A DNA stretch of 64,000 nucleotides from positions 1-64,000 of the forward strand of contig JBEWZL010000219.1 of the NCBI GenBank assembly GCA_045837725.1, given 5' to 3'. The stretch's first letter is position 1, and the number at the start of each line of letters is the position of its first letter. Position numbers and translations under genes: made by a program. Source of the stretch: Vermamoeba vermiformis (lineage: Eukaryota > Tubulinea > Echinamoebida). Below, in pieces: positions 46,401 through 58,325 of this stretch. The notes beneath the pieces are model-generated. The model saw only the letters and a program-made list of their open reading frames with translations, ran no database searches and had not been told where the DNA came from.

Positions 46401-49400
46401 TCAGCTGCCTCGCCGGCCAAGTCATCGGAATTAGTCAACTGGGCCACTCAAGTGTTTTTCCGCCTCGGAGGAGTTCCTTTCTTCGACAACCCGAACAATT
46501 TCCCGCTAAATACCGAAGACGCTAGTACGTACCTTTGCCTCCCAATTGACACGAGACACTTGCTGACTTTAACTTTAGAACAACGATACATGCGTTACAG
46601 TGCCAGCCACGATGGCCTCGCGTTGTATTTGTCCCGTCTGTTGCGTCCTGTTTGGTTCCAGCCTTTGTTGGACAAGAAAAAATCAGTCTCGCACGATCCG
46701 AACAACCCATTTGCCAATCAAATGAGCGATAGCACTGGCTTCGTTACTTTCAGCAAAGAGTAAGTACTAGTACGATTGTTAATTTTGGTATCCCATATTA
46801 ATGTTTTTAGGGAATACGGAGACTTCATTTCACGACTCACAAAGCAACAATTAATCGAACTTGAAATTTACCTCACTCAATTGAAGAGTTTCTTGGATAA
46901 GAGTAAGTGCCACGAAAACATGAGATGAGATACTACAATCGCACGCTCAATCAAAATTACGGCAGTATTCTTTGCATTTATTGCATTGACATTTGTCGTA
47001 GTTGTGCTAGTTGTGCTATATTAACGACCAGCATTTTTAATACACTGACGGGGATGTTAAGAAGATCTACTCAGTGCCCAAAATGCTTACATACCCATAC
47101 ATATTCAATTCTCTTTTGATGATTATTTTAACTTTTTTTGTGTTTAGACCCACAGTTTGCCATGCTCCGAGCACCAGATGCTGGCGCAAAATTAAAGGGT
47201 CTCGAAGTTCAAAAGCTCGAAGAAGAGGCTAAGCGTGTATGTATAATTTATCAAGTGACGCTGTTCACATCTAACTTTTTGACGCAGATCGAACAAAACT
47301 CGCTGTCCAATTTGCACTTCACTTTGCTGAGAAGTTTGGAATCGTTGGCCTTGTTGTCAATTTTGAACGATTTCTTGCCCGACAGCTATTTGAAGTTGCC
47401 GAGCTCTTTGATCAACAAGATCACTTCGATGAAGTTCCGCGACTTGGTCTCTTCTGAAGAAGGTTTCCAAGTTGTTAAGAGTTTGGTCGAGGCGTTGATC
47501 CAAGACGCTAGAGTAAGTCTCGAGTACTATTAATAAGAGTAATTACTAACGGAATCTATTACTTTGCAGGTCGATTCCATCAGTCAAATTCTCGCAGCAC
47601 GCTGTCCCTCGTTCTTCTCTGAAGCTGATCGTACACGCTACCAAGGCTTCGAGTTGATGACTAAAGCGAAGTACGCCGAGCGATTCGACGAGAAAGAGAG
47701 CTATCTGCGTGCTTCATTAGAGGTAAGTTTTTCGTGGAAATAATTACCCGGATGCACCAGATCTGATCTACTTTTCAACAGTTGTTCAAGAAGATTCCCG
47801 ATCACTTGAACCGCCAAGATGTTCTACAAGCCATTACTGAAGAGTACCAATACTTGCGCTATTACGAGGGTGCTGTTGTGTTAGCCTTAGAGTGCGCTAA
47901 TGCAGCAGATCCTTCTGGCGCTGGCTTCACGTGGTTCCAAGAGGGCATGTCAGACAAAGACGAGCGTGGCAAGACTGCCTATCAAAAGCGAATCAAGGCC
48001 TATTCGAACATCATTCGTGTCTTGGACGAGTTGCACACTGGCGCCTTTACCGGACTCGTCACCGACAGATCTGTTCCGAGACCAACTCTCGATGCCACTG
48101 AACTCGAAAATGAAAAGCTTAAAGTCATCAAGGTAATGAAAATTATTATAGGAAGTAATATATAAGCATTCTCACAATCTTATTTTTTTAGGCTTGCCGC
48201 AAATCCACAGACGAATTGTTCCATATTGTATTATACAAGTGGTATTTGTCGCAAAACTTGGACAACGAGCTGCTTCAACTTCAAACACCATATTTGGAAG
48301 TGTTTTTGCGCAAGTACAGCGAGAACAAGACACAAAGCATGGATCTGTTGTGGAAGTACTACGTCCGACAAAAGAAATATGCCGCTGCAGCTGTTATCTT
48401 GGCCAAGTTAGCCGAGACCAAGTAAGTTTCCCGATGAGATATTTCCAAATAAGGAAATCATACTAACGCTCGTCTGTAGGGAACCAACAAAACTCGAAGT
48501 TCGCATTGAAAATTTAGCACGTGCTATTACAAACGCTAAGAGTGCTATGGACCAACATCAATTGAGCAATCAAGTTGACGGTGAATTGTTGCACGATCTT
48601 GAAGAAAAGATGGAAGTAGCCCGCATCCAGTTGAAGATCTACAACGACTTGCAGCAAGTTGCCGATGTTAGACTGCGAGACCAAGCACGCGCTGAACTTG
48701 ATACTCAACTGTACACTGTTTCTGAGGTATGTGCTGTCATTTTTTCATCGTCGAATCATTGCTAATATTTTATTTAGTTGTACAACCGTTACGTGAAGAC
48801 GTATGGTTTGTGCGAGTCAGCTTTGGCCATCATTCACGTGTCAAGACACAACGACCCGATCTTGATCAAGAAGCTGTGGGAGAACATCATTGCTGATGGT
48901 ATGTGTCAAAGCTATATACTTGGTTAGCGGAGGATAAGGTCGTGTAGATCCGGATCTGACCCACTCTGTTCACAGAACTTAATCAAGTGCAGCATGAATA
49001 CAAGATTGCTCCTTTGGTCAACAAACTTTTGGACTTGGGTCGTGCTTATAGCAGCAGCGAGATCACGTTCCCTGTTGAATTCTTGGTCGAGATTTTGGAG
49101 CGTAAAAGCATCGAGTTGAAACGAAACTGGGAACGATCACGCAACTCCTTCGACATTAGCTGGGTTGTAAATACTATGCTTGACATTGGCATTCCTCATC
49201 ATAGATTGTTCTTTGCTTATAATGATGACCTTTTGGAGAAGACTGTAAGTTTTGTTAATTTTGTGTTGGATCCGCATCTAACCTATTATCTCGTAGGATC
49301 CTTTCTGGAAAGACCCAGCCAATCAATTCCACTTAATCGACGTGCTTTGTGTATTATTAGACCGATGGATCAAGCACGTTCGCTCAGCTAGTGTTTCAGC

Positions 49401-49590
49401 GTGGGACATCAAACAATTCAGATCCAAGCACGTGGACACTGGCATTGAAAAATTAGTAACGAGATTACATGCACTTAAGATAGGCGATGCAAAGGCAGAC
49501 CAATTGAGCAGCAAGTTGCGAACATTGAAGAAAGAAGTTTTGGATTTCAAACCAAATCCGTACACTCTCACACCGATGAGACAATTCTAG
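43410..49590 (+). CDS. NUP155: Nucleoporin Nup155/Nup170 homologue (inner ring scaffold)
   Basis: More than 15 exons. The N-terminal exon (best ATG 43410; the frame is open to an earlier ATG at 43314) has YPELWDFF and LPEALIEQYN. It joins across an intron to [23 protein letters not shown], the Nup155 signature ([20 protein letters not shown]). Other conserved blocks are LVLATPVEIV, DNGRIFMCGRDGCLYELDYQ, HSAGKFSSLVPS, DNSRNILYTLSE, QHMLPPRQFL, then an alpha-helical C-terminal half (HDLEEKMEVARIQLKI; DPFWKDPANQFHLIDVLCVL). It builds the nuclear pore inner ring and the nuclear envelope contacts. Near 46191-46200 one surplus base, probably in an AAA run, breaks the frame just before RPVDIL, where the human protein has RPVDQL. 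Otherwise complete; ends LTPMRQF. Confidence 0.95.
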
Positions 49591-49848
49591 CGAGATAACA
49601 AGAATTAAATAAATAATTTAATTTGCTCAATACTTTGTAATAACAGCGCAAGACCTGGAACGAATCCAATCCAACGACGACGACGGGAACGGAAAAATCA
49701 GGAATATTCCTTGGCAAATAATTAATTGTCTTGCAATACAAGAGCCACCGTGTAAGAATTGATACATGGAACATGCTTTTGCACTGTCACATGATTTATT
49801 CGAAGTATACCAAGCTTTATTGCTAACAACAAAATCTTTTTGTTAGCT

Positions 49849-50158
49849 TCATCCACGTTGAGGAGCAGTAGCAACAATTCCATTCTCGTCTACATAAATT
49901 CTAACACGATCCGTTCGATAATCCATGGTAACCATCATGTCTTGAGTCACGATCGGAGCAGTATTTTCTGATCAATTAAAAATATCAGACTTTAGTCTCC
50001 GCAATAAGCAATAATAGTATTATTTAATTAATTAGTTTTTAAATTCTTATGAAATATTAGGCAACAGTATATTTACGATTGAAGCCGCGAGCAAATAACA
50101 TTTGTTGAGCTTCTTGGCCGGTCTTGCCAACGAGGTCTGCGAATTCGTTTCGATCCAT
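49849..50158 (-). CDS. Potato-inhibitor-I family serine protease inhibitor
   Basis: Two exons, about 70 residues, no signal peptide. Exon 1 encodes MDRNEFADLVGKTGQEAQQML, matching the family start WPELVGKTGEEAK. Exon 2 encodes TMDYRTDRVRIYVDENGIVATAP, matching the conserved reactive-loop flank and core (xDYRxDRVRVFVDxNGxVxxxPxxG). These inhibitors block subtilisin- and chymotrypsin-like proteases by the standard mechanism. The loop reads VTQDMMVTMDY, so a Met or Val near P1 is likely, but the exact P1 residue needs alignment. It converges tail-to-tail with NUP155 (258 bp apart) and diverges from the next F-box gene. Cytosolic location is inferred from the absent leader. Confidence 0.88.
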
Positions 50159-50487
50159 AATAGTGCAGTTTTGTTGTGCTTGATAATCAGATTAATATTA
50201 TAATGAACTTTTCGCGTTGCAAAACCGAAAGTATTATTGCAAGAACACTTTTCACGAAAAGCACGTGATCGCACGTTCTTAGGAGTGCCATGAAGTCATA
50301 GGTATTTAACACATGAAAGAAAAGTAACTTTATAACCAAATGAAGTCAGATCTCTGGAAAGCAATCGTAATTTCATGAAATTTCTAACACGTGGTTCTTT
50401 CGGTTCGTTACAAACGTTGTTTAGGACGTATTTTTGTTACCACAATAGCGCATTTATAATATTAAAGGATAGCGCAATATCTTCGCA
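50159..50487. promoter_or_regulatory. Divergent upstream region of the inhibitor and F-box genes
   Basis: 329 bp between the inhibitor ATG (50158, minus) and the F-box gene ATG (50488, plus). It includes CACGTGATCGCACG (about 50261-50274) and ACACGTGG (about 50388-50395), both with CACGTG cores. No other element could be supported. Confidence 0.4.
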
Positions 50488-53363
50488 ATGGGCCAAACAC
50501 CCAGCACCTCCAGCAAATCCAAACTAGTAAAGCTTACGATAAAAAATTCAAATAAAAGTAATAATTAATTTACAGACAAAACATAAAAACGATAAGCCAA
50601 AGAGCTCAACTAAAGAGGTTGGCAATCCAAATAAAATTAAAGGAAGGAAAATTAAAAAAGTAAGTTAATTTAAATACTAGTATTATTACTAATAATCTCG
50701 ATATAATATTAATATGAGTAGCCATCACATAGACTAGTATTAGAAAATGTTTTGCGACCAAACGGCCTATTTCCACCTGAAATTCTAGAGTTGATCCTCG
50801 TTCAATTGGAAGACTATGCCCTAATACAGGCGACGATGGCGTGTAAATTGTGGATGGAGACGTCTATTCAAGTATTTAAGGTAATTATTAAAAAATCTTG
50901 CATTGAAGACCAGATCTGATTGGAAATTTCGAATTTCAGCGACTTTATTTACGGCACTTCTGTTCAAACCCTCAATCTCTACCCGAAAACTTTGACTACG
51001 TATCAGCATTCATCCATCATACTATAATTAAAAAGCATATGAAACAGAACGTGTAAGTACATCCGTTACAAATAATTTAAATTTTGTTAACGGAAGTTTA
51101 AAGCTATTGGGCTGAAGATATCGCACTTGGATATGGATGTCGCGGCATGGTAGGCGGTGTTGGATTCACTTGGACCAGCGAGGGCAATAAAGTCGCTATT
51201 AATTACGATAAAACTAATCACACGTAAGTCCGATCGATCGAGATCGTGTTGGATCTGCCACATGAAAAATACGTATAATAACGATTATATCGCCTTATTA
51301 CAGGTCATTTGGCCCATACACTATGCACACCGAAGGAGTTCTGTACGACATCGAAAAAAGAACGCGCCAATCGATGAGGTACGGCACGCACTTGTGGAAC
51401 GGAAAAACTATTATCCCGCAGGACAGTAACTTCACCGCGTGGGAATGGAACACGTGTACTGTCGTGCTGGAGGAGGGCAAGAAAAATAATAAGGAGATTA
51501 AAATAGGTACGGATATTAAAGGCCAAAAAGTAAGGTGTCGAACAAGATCTGACAAAAAAATTTCCTTTTTTAGAAAGAGAGCATAAATTCGTTCGACCCG
51601 ACACGGGAGATCCCTGGCAGGCATTAACGTGTCCCGAACGACTAACAGACGCATTTCCAAATTTGGACGGGTCGCCTCAAATACTCACGTGGGATCGGTG
51701 CATGTAAGTTTAAACAATCTCGAATTCTTTGCAAAAATTCTTATTCATGAACGCATTCTTTGCAGAAATTCAGGCACGCATGACTTTATGTGCGAAGTTT
51801 ACGATTTAAATACTGGCAAACAACTCTACACATGGCCGCTGAAAAAGTACTGCGAAAGAATTATTGGATTTTACGTAAGTTTAATTCAATTAACATATAC
51901 TTATATGATATTAACATATATTATAGAAAACAAGTGTTATATGCAAGCGAAAGTCGGATGTGGCGTTTGTAGATTTGACCAACGGAAACGAATTGGGTAC
52001 ATTGCCCTTGTTTCAGATCTATCACATTCACAAGGATAAGGTAGTATTATACGATATATAGTACTATTTATAACGCTATATTTAGCTTGCAATAGCCGAG
52101 GCTTCAAGTCCTACAAAAGTGTCAATTTGGGATCTCGAAACAATGCAAATATTACATCAACTAGACATTAATTCAGTAGGAATTGAGTATGGCGAAGGTA
52201 ACGAGGGCTCTAGTGTACGTATTCTAATGATTCTGAAAAAAATTAAGTACATCCAGGTCAAGATCTGGATCAGTCGGATCCAGATCTTTCAACTTTCATT
52301 TCATTATGACAATAGATCTTATATTAATAAGATGCATAATTTCAGATCGGAGGTCTGGCCTTTGACAACTGGAAGCTAGTCGTGAACATTGCATCGACGG
52401 AGAATGGCCTGCTCACAGTCATTTTTGACATGACTGACAAGTACAAGAAATTAACGCAAATTTGCAGCCCTGGTGTACGGAACACCAGCATTAAAATAGC
52501 ACTGCCGACGAACGGTTCGATCGTACTTGGGGGCCGGTACGCAACTATAATCATAAACCTTTCAAATAATAGTGACCACTATTTGTTATAATTGACCTAA
52601 AAAATCAGATTTTCTTATAATTATTAATTTATTAATTTATTGTTGTGCCAGGCAAATTACCGTGTTGGACTTCAATCATCCGTATTTGTACGGAGAAATT
52701 CCGATTGCGTTTTGCTCCAGCGTAAGTTTTATGTTTATTGCCTAATTTGGTAATAGAGCTCTGATCGTTCTATTCAATTCACAGAAAGACAGCGCGACGG
52801 TGAAAATCAAGCAGTACAATATCAACCCAACGGATCTATTCACTCAAGCAAAAAAATTACTACAAAAGGAGAAAATTGCTGATTTGATGATCGCAACCTA
52901 CTTTTGCATCACTGGATAGTAAGTACAAAAAAGTGTTCTCTTATTGTTTGAGAAATCTGGTCGGATCTAACCCAATTTTTTCACAGCAATCAATATAGCG
53001 GTCGTGTGACATGTATCTCCGCACTGCCAGATAGACATGTCGACTATTACTATGAGCGAGTGGGTCGTCAAGGAATAATGAGCAAAATTCTCAATTGGAA
53101 GAAAATTTTTGGCGTTGGATCCGTTATTTCATTAACCTGCTTAGACCTGAAAGAAGTAGACTCTGAACATCTTATTTCGTAAGATCATATTATTATACTC
53201 AGTATTAATACTTTCACTCATCGTGTTTGTTAGTGGTCGATCAGGAGTGTCAGATCCGTGTGTGATGGTCTTCGAGCAGTACGACAGCAAGACGCACACG
53301 TGGAACATTTGTGAGCCACATTGGCCTGATGACGTTGTGGCATTGATTGAACAGACCTCGTAG
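50488..53363 (+). CDS. F-box protein with a WD40-like C-terminal region
   Basis: The N-terminus (MGQTPSTSSKSKL) has a Gly-2 context that could be myristoylated and is followed by a Lys-rich exon. The F-box is in exon 3 (PPEILELILVQLEDYALIQATMACKLW). Later exons contain beta-propeller-like strands (VSIWDLETMQILHQL; KVEVYDL-like EVYDLNTGKQLYTWPL; QITVLDFNHPYLYG) and end DDVVALIEQTS. FBXW-type proteins use such propellers to bind substrates for SCF ligases. The phase between exons 2 and 3 could not be resolved; either exon 2 is misplaced or there is an indel near 50745. Introns include a GGATCTAAC-type branch region at 52963. The repeat count of the propeller is uncertain. Confidence 0.65.
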
Positions 53364-53476
53364 TACTAAGCAGATGTAATCAATTTGTTGTGTTGTACCG
53401 GATCCAGTAAAATTTGATCGTTTACATCGGGTGGATATTTTTGCTATAGTCACTAATTCCATTGCGCATTTTTGGT

Positions 53477-53952
53477 TTATTTTTGACTTAGTTGGTCTAA
53501 ACAATCGACAATTAAGAAAAATAGAGCAAATCCTAAGACAAGACCTCCGAATCCGAGCAATACTGCGCCTGAAATTATAAAATCCGCTAAATAATACTAT
53601 AATTAGTACAATTTAAGAAATAATAACAAAGGATCAAATTTCTACTTTTAAATTATTGTCCGTTTAGTACATCCGACAAAGACTTTAAATCCCTGTTTTT
53701 ATGAATCAAGTGTTTTTTTTAATAGCAACTTACTTTGATTAGGGGAATATTTATATAAGCTGAATGCTAATGATAACAATATGATCCCAGGGATAATGCA
53801 CGCGAGAGGCTGGGAATACGAGGTGACCACGTGTTATTCACTTCGAACGATCCCCCCGCGGAAGATTCGTAGCACGCTGCTAGCAAACCTCTGCCCCACG
53901 TAACTAAGCAGAGTTTTATCTTTGATAGTTCCCGAGCATTTCCTCGACCCAT
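53477..53952 (-). CDS. Two-TM microprotein, copy A (5' part disturbed)
   Basis: Paralogue of the gene at 54107-54496. The start (MGRGNARELSKIKLCL) and both TM segments match: IIPGIILLSLAF, and after an intron DFIISGAVLLGFGG, ending in QLSQK. Between GRGLLAAC and IIPG lie 74 extra bases flanked by GCGTGC direct repeats, containing TTCGAA and CACGTG palindromes. They change the frame and are absent from copy B. They may be a small insertion, an unusual intron or an assembly fault. Function unknown; about 85 residues if repaired. Confidence 0.5.
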
Positions 53953-54106
53953 CGTGGTAGTTCAGAGATGTTATGCTTTAAGGAATGTGCGACCTAGGAC
54001 CCGCTAAAAATGGATCTGCTCCTCGGCTAAATTTTTAATTCAAACTGTTTTTTTCTTTACTATAATACACTTCATAATGGCATTACTGAAACAAAAAAGG
54101 ATTGGT

Positions 54107-54496
54107 TTAGTTTTTACAAAGGATAACTAATATTACAATGGCCAAAATTAACACCAGCCCTCCAAATCCGAGCAGCACGGCGCCTGAGATTATGAAGTCC
54201 GCTAAAATTATTAAATTAATACTGTAACATTCGTTACGATGCCTATAACCTCATTTAATGTCACACCATCATAAATTTCATTTTTGATTTTTTCAGTTAA
54301 CTCCCGATCCGATAAATCAAAAATAAACCGACGAGGCAAACTTACGTTGATTAGGATAAAAATTATATTTTCCATATGCTACGGCGAGCAATATGATGCC
54401 AGTAATTATGAACGCGCTAGCAACACCAAGGAGCACTCGACTGCACAGTTGCATGCAAGGCTTCACTGGCGATGGTCTTTTGCTTCCTCGGCCCAT
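54107..54496 (-). CDS. Two-TM microprotein, copy B
   Basis: Two exons. The N-terminus is basic (MGRGSKRPSPVKPC), then TM1 (VASAFIITGIILLAVAYG), NFYPNQ and a GTAAGT donor. Exon 2 begins DFIISGAVLLGFGGLVLI and continues as TM2 to ILCKN. About 89 residues. The Gly-rich second helix (GAVLLGFGG) could oligomerise. The copy at 53477 shares exon structure, the YSPNQ/FYPNQ junction and the DFIISGAVLLGFGGLVL block, so the pair arose by tandem duplication. Family not recognised. Confidence 0.65.
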
Positions 54497-54873
54497 TGTG
54501 TTCGAATACTGTATTGAATGTTAATATTCCAATTTATCAAAATCGATTTTCGAAGTTACAAAATTAGGTGTCAAAATAATCAAGAATCTTTATCATTGGT
54601 CAAAGAGACTTTTGTGATGCTATTCAACAGAAGATGGTAAAGATGACTTGGACGATTTGACTTCGAAGAGTTTGACGACGATAGACGATGAGACGTTTAA
54701 AATTTATTTTTAAGTTCGTATAAAAAATTCTAGAATTAAATTACCAAATTTAGCAGGTGCATTAGATAGAGCGCATTTAGCATCGTGTCATTGCCTCTTC
54801 TAATGTTCATAATATACTGCTAAAACACTGCTTTGGTAATAGAGTTGACACAAACCCAGATGTGGGTCATAAC
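54497..54873. other. Intergenic between microprotein B and the KptA-LRR gene
   Basis: 377 bp, AT-rich, with short repeats of a GACGAT/GACTTCGA type near 54645-54690. No supported gene. It holds the promoter of microprotein B and the 3' end of the KptA-LRR gene. Confidence 0.4.
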
Positions 54874-56337
54874 CTACGCCAACTTGTGCGCGTTAGTGCT
54901 CAGTAATTCATGGAATAGTCTTGCATCAGGCAATATCTGCTTGATCTTATCCAGCGCTTCTAACGAGACATTTTTGCACGCCCATAGATCTAAGTGTCGA
55001 ATGTTCGGACACTTATTCACTATTTCTAGGACCGCCGCGCCCGTGCACTCCTCGACTCTACGAGGTATATATTAGTCATCATGAAAATAATACTGAACTG
55101 TGGGGCAGTTAAACAGGTGGCGAGATCTGGTTCCGAATTTTGACAAGCGAAATAAAAACAACTTGTTATAATCTGTACTTACTCCCTTAAGCTTAAATAT
55201 TGCAAATTAGGACAAAATTTTGCAATATGAGCGAGCCCCTTGTCTGTTATGTACTTGCATTCAGATAAATCCAATTTGCGCAGGGTCGGGATCCGCTTCA
55301 CTATGAACAACAAGTTGGTATCTGTAGCCCTATAAAATAGCATTAATACACTATGACCGGGACCTACTATATAAGGTAATTACCCCGTGAAGCATCGTGC
55401 CAATGACAGGGCAGTCAAGTGCGTGCAAGTGTTCGCCACAAATTTGAATGTGCTGTCTTCGAGCAACAAACCACTCAAATCGAGAGTGAGGGCGTGAGGA
55501 CTAATCAACATTTTGAGTGTTTTGTTCGATATTTTCTTCGCGCCCGTTATCTCCTAGTGGTTACACAGCAGATCAGTAACCTGGATCTCGATACAGAATA
55601 GGTATTCCCTATTCGATTATTATGCATACCTTTAATTTTTGTAGTATACTATTGATTAAATATCCGTCTTCTAATTCGACGACTTCTGGAAATTCTTTTA
55701 TGTTGGAGGCGACGTAACTCAAGGTGAGGTTCAACAAGGAAGGGACATTTGGATTGTCCTTATCCGTGGCATCTGTTCGATCACGTGCATTCGATATATC
55801 AATACCTGAGTCCTATATTAAGCCAAAGAACTAGATCAGCCCACAAAAACTTGATCCGATCGCAAACGAGAAAATACTTACGGTCACGAAAGAATGACCA
55901 TACGTCGCGCGTACAAATGTTTGTCCATTTGAAGATTTTACTTCTAATTGAAAGGATCAGTAAATCAATTCATTAGCTAAAATAAGTTGATGGATCTGGC
56001 TTACCAAATCTCGGCTCATTTTTGACCGAAGAAACACTCCAATCAATACACTCTAATAAATCTTGCTCATTGTGACCGCGAAGATGCGCTAATAAGTCAG
56101 CTGTAAATATTTGAAATTGAAGTCAGTCTTGGTTCCATTGAGAAATCGGTAAGAAAATTCGCCATAATTCAAAATGACATCCTATATTGTATTATACGTA
56201 CCTATATGCAAGTATCCGCCCTTATACATTTTTTTGCCAATATCTGGATATTTTACAGGCGCGTGTCGTAAAATAAACGCGAGTCGCTTAGACATGACTT
56301 TCTTCCATTCATCTCTATTAGTATATCCACGCTCCAT
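54874..56337 (-). CDS. KptA/Tpt1 N-lobe fused to leucine-rich repeats
   Basis: Multi-exon, about 350 residues. Residues about 16-98 match the N-terminal lobe of RNA 2'-phosphotransferase (Tpt1/KptA). They include SKRLAFILRHAP (catalytic Arg24-His25), GGYLHIADLLAHL, a helix ending NEPRF, then EVKSSNGQTFVRATYGHS, equivalent to the IRAxQGHS motif (Arg89, His94). Tpt1 removes the splice-junction 2'-phosphate from tRNA using NAD+. The second, NAD-binding lobe (HGTxxxxxxxI, GLxxMxRxHIH) is not present. Instead an LRR region follows (LTLDLSGLLL; LRKLDLSECKYITDKGLAHI; IRHLDLWACKNVS), as in FBXL proteins. All joins are in phase. It probably binds an RNA 2'-phosphate or related ligand without full catalysis (inference). 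Confidence 0.75.
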
Positions 56338-56536
56338 GGTATTATATTTGATATTAATATTGAAAAATGTGTGTTTCCCTTGCTTGGGCAATTAAAATTA
56401 AACTTGAAATGTCCTTTCAAAAATTTTATCGTGTTACTTTATCAATTTTATTATTTAAAATACAGCTGATTTAAAGTACTTATACAATAGTGGCATATTA
56501 TCAAGTTTATATTGCGCTTCACTAGATAATTTGCAT

Positions 56537-58169
56537 TTAAATTCGAGTTCTTGAAGCTGCGTCAATTTCGAGATAAATGCGCCAGTTCAACGGCTTGGAA
56601 TTTCTTATTTTTAATCTCGTTAGATTAGTCAAGCTAGTTAATAAGCACAACCGCTCTGACTCTTCATCATGAATGGTCAAGTGGACCAGATCTGTCATTT
56701 GTTGCAAAGTCGTCCAAAACAAATCACTCGTATTCACCGCATGGTTCGTTAATGCTGTCAAATGCAATGTGCCAAGATGAGTAATGGCGATATTGCCATA
56801 TCGACCTGAGTCTATTCGACCACCGAATCGTTGCAGCGATGTCAAGTGTGTCAGATCCGCTACGCCAGCACCTTCATTTCCTCGAATATACTCCAAATCA
56901 CCTTTAAACTTGGCCATGAGCATGCCACGTGTCTTGAACACTTTTAATTGCGTCATTTTGCATGCAGTATACTCCAAAGCGTTGATGCCTTTGGTCTTGC
57001 TCGAAATGTAAGTTAAATGTGGCAGTGACAATAGAGGCTCCCAATTATTTGTAACTTCATTAATGCCAATACTGAGCTTTCTAAGATTGATGAATCTGTC
57101 CAGCACATTCGGACCCTCTCCGGGAAAAAATGTCAATTCTTCCAAGGCCTCTGCGTTCATGCTGCTCAATGCGCCGGGTGATATCGACCATTTTAGTCCT
57201 TCAAACACTCGTAAATTCTGCAAATGTGCAAAAAATCCATCATCACCACGTGTCATATCACGTGACTTGAGCACTAGTAGTTTGGTCATGAACATGAGTC
57301 CATCGTATCGTTCGACATTAGGTGGCACGTCTATTCGCAAATAGGTCAAATTGGTCAGCGCTAACACCGAGTCCAACAGCATATAATGTCCTTCAATCGA
57401 CAGCCAGTCAAGATTAGTCAACGTGCCTATTTTGACGTGTGTTGGCAGGTACGCTACTCTTAGTGCCTTCAATTTGGTCATTGGTGTGACGTCAACGAGT
57501 GGATGGTCCAAGTACTCGAGTGAAAGGTGCGTCAGTTGTGAGGCCAGGCCATAAACGATGCTACTCTTCTCGTGCACGGTGTTTTTGCCCTCCAAGCTTA
57601 AACTTTCCAAATTTGTACATTTCTCAAGCAATTCTCTATCGTCTACAAAAGTACTACTGCCCAATCGAACACGTTTCAGTCGTGGATTCGCTGCTGCAAC
57701 TGCCGCGACAACAGGTGACTTGATCTCGCGCAGATTAGTCAAAGTTGTAAATCTATGCATAGTATCTCGATCAATAAATAGCTCGCCAAAATCCAAAGAG
57801 GTAAGTTGAGTTAAATTCGATATCAGGCCTAAGTGCTCCGAATCCAAGCGGATGCTCTTTCGTAATGCTAGACCAAACGGCCATTGTTTTTGTTGCAATA
57901 TTGATACAGCTTCTTTTAATCTGGCATTATTGGCCAATTGAATGGTGTATGAATAGCATTTCAAAGATTTGAACCAATGCCTGTTGAGTACGCGTGTCTG
58001 TTTTTTGAACTTTCCATCTGCGTACGCTTCAATAATTAATATTAATTCCGTAGGCAATGAATCCTATAAAAAATAAGTATTATAATAATATTAGTATTTA
58101 TGACAATAAATTGCAAATTATTTATGATTAATTTTTCATGCCATCTGAGCCTTGCGTGCAACTTACCAT
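56537..58169 (-). CDS. LRR protein with a degenerate N-terminal F-box
   Basis: One long exon (to a stop at 56537) is open from the acceptor TTATAG before DSLPTELILIIEAYADG. There is no ATG near the exon start. The initiator is the ATG at 58169-58167, immediately followed by a GTAAGT donor, so exon 1 contributes only Met. MDSLPTELILIIEAY resembles an F-box start (LPxELxxxI), followed by RVLNRHWFKSLK. Some 15 LRRs follow with the form LTxLxxLxxLxI (TNLTYLRIDV, LTNLTRLKI). About 507 residues. Likely an SCF substrate receptor. The gene sits directly beside the KptA-LRR gene on the same strand, about 200 bp apart. Confidence 0.75.
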
Positions 58170-58325
58170 TGCAATTATTCTTTAGTGCTGCATATAAACT
58201 GCCAATTCAAATTTATAGCCACCTGTGGTGCATCTACTGGTCTTTAATGGCAAATGGATCCTTTGAAATCAATTAATTTTAGGTTCTATTTATAGTACTA
58301 TTATACAGGAGAAATCGATAAGATA

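Noticed and set aside
53840-53870. GATCCCCCCGCGGAAG as another G/C double-run insertion
   Set aside because: A single C6 run without the second run; part of the 74-nt disruption and not like the three listed tracts.
53767-53952. 61-residue ORF ending RALSLGSYCYH
   Set aside because: Only its first 25 or so residues match the paralogue; the rest is the out-of-frame reading of the 74-nt disruption and TM1.
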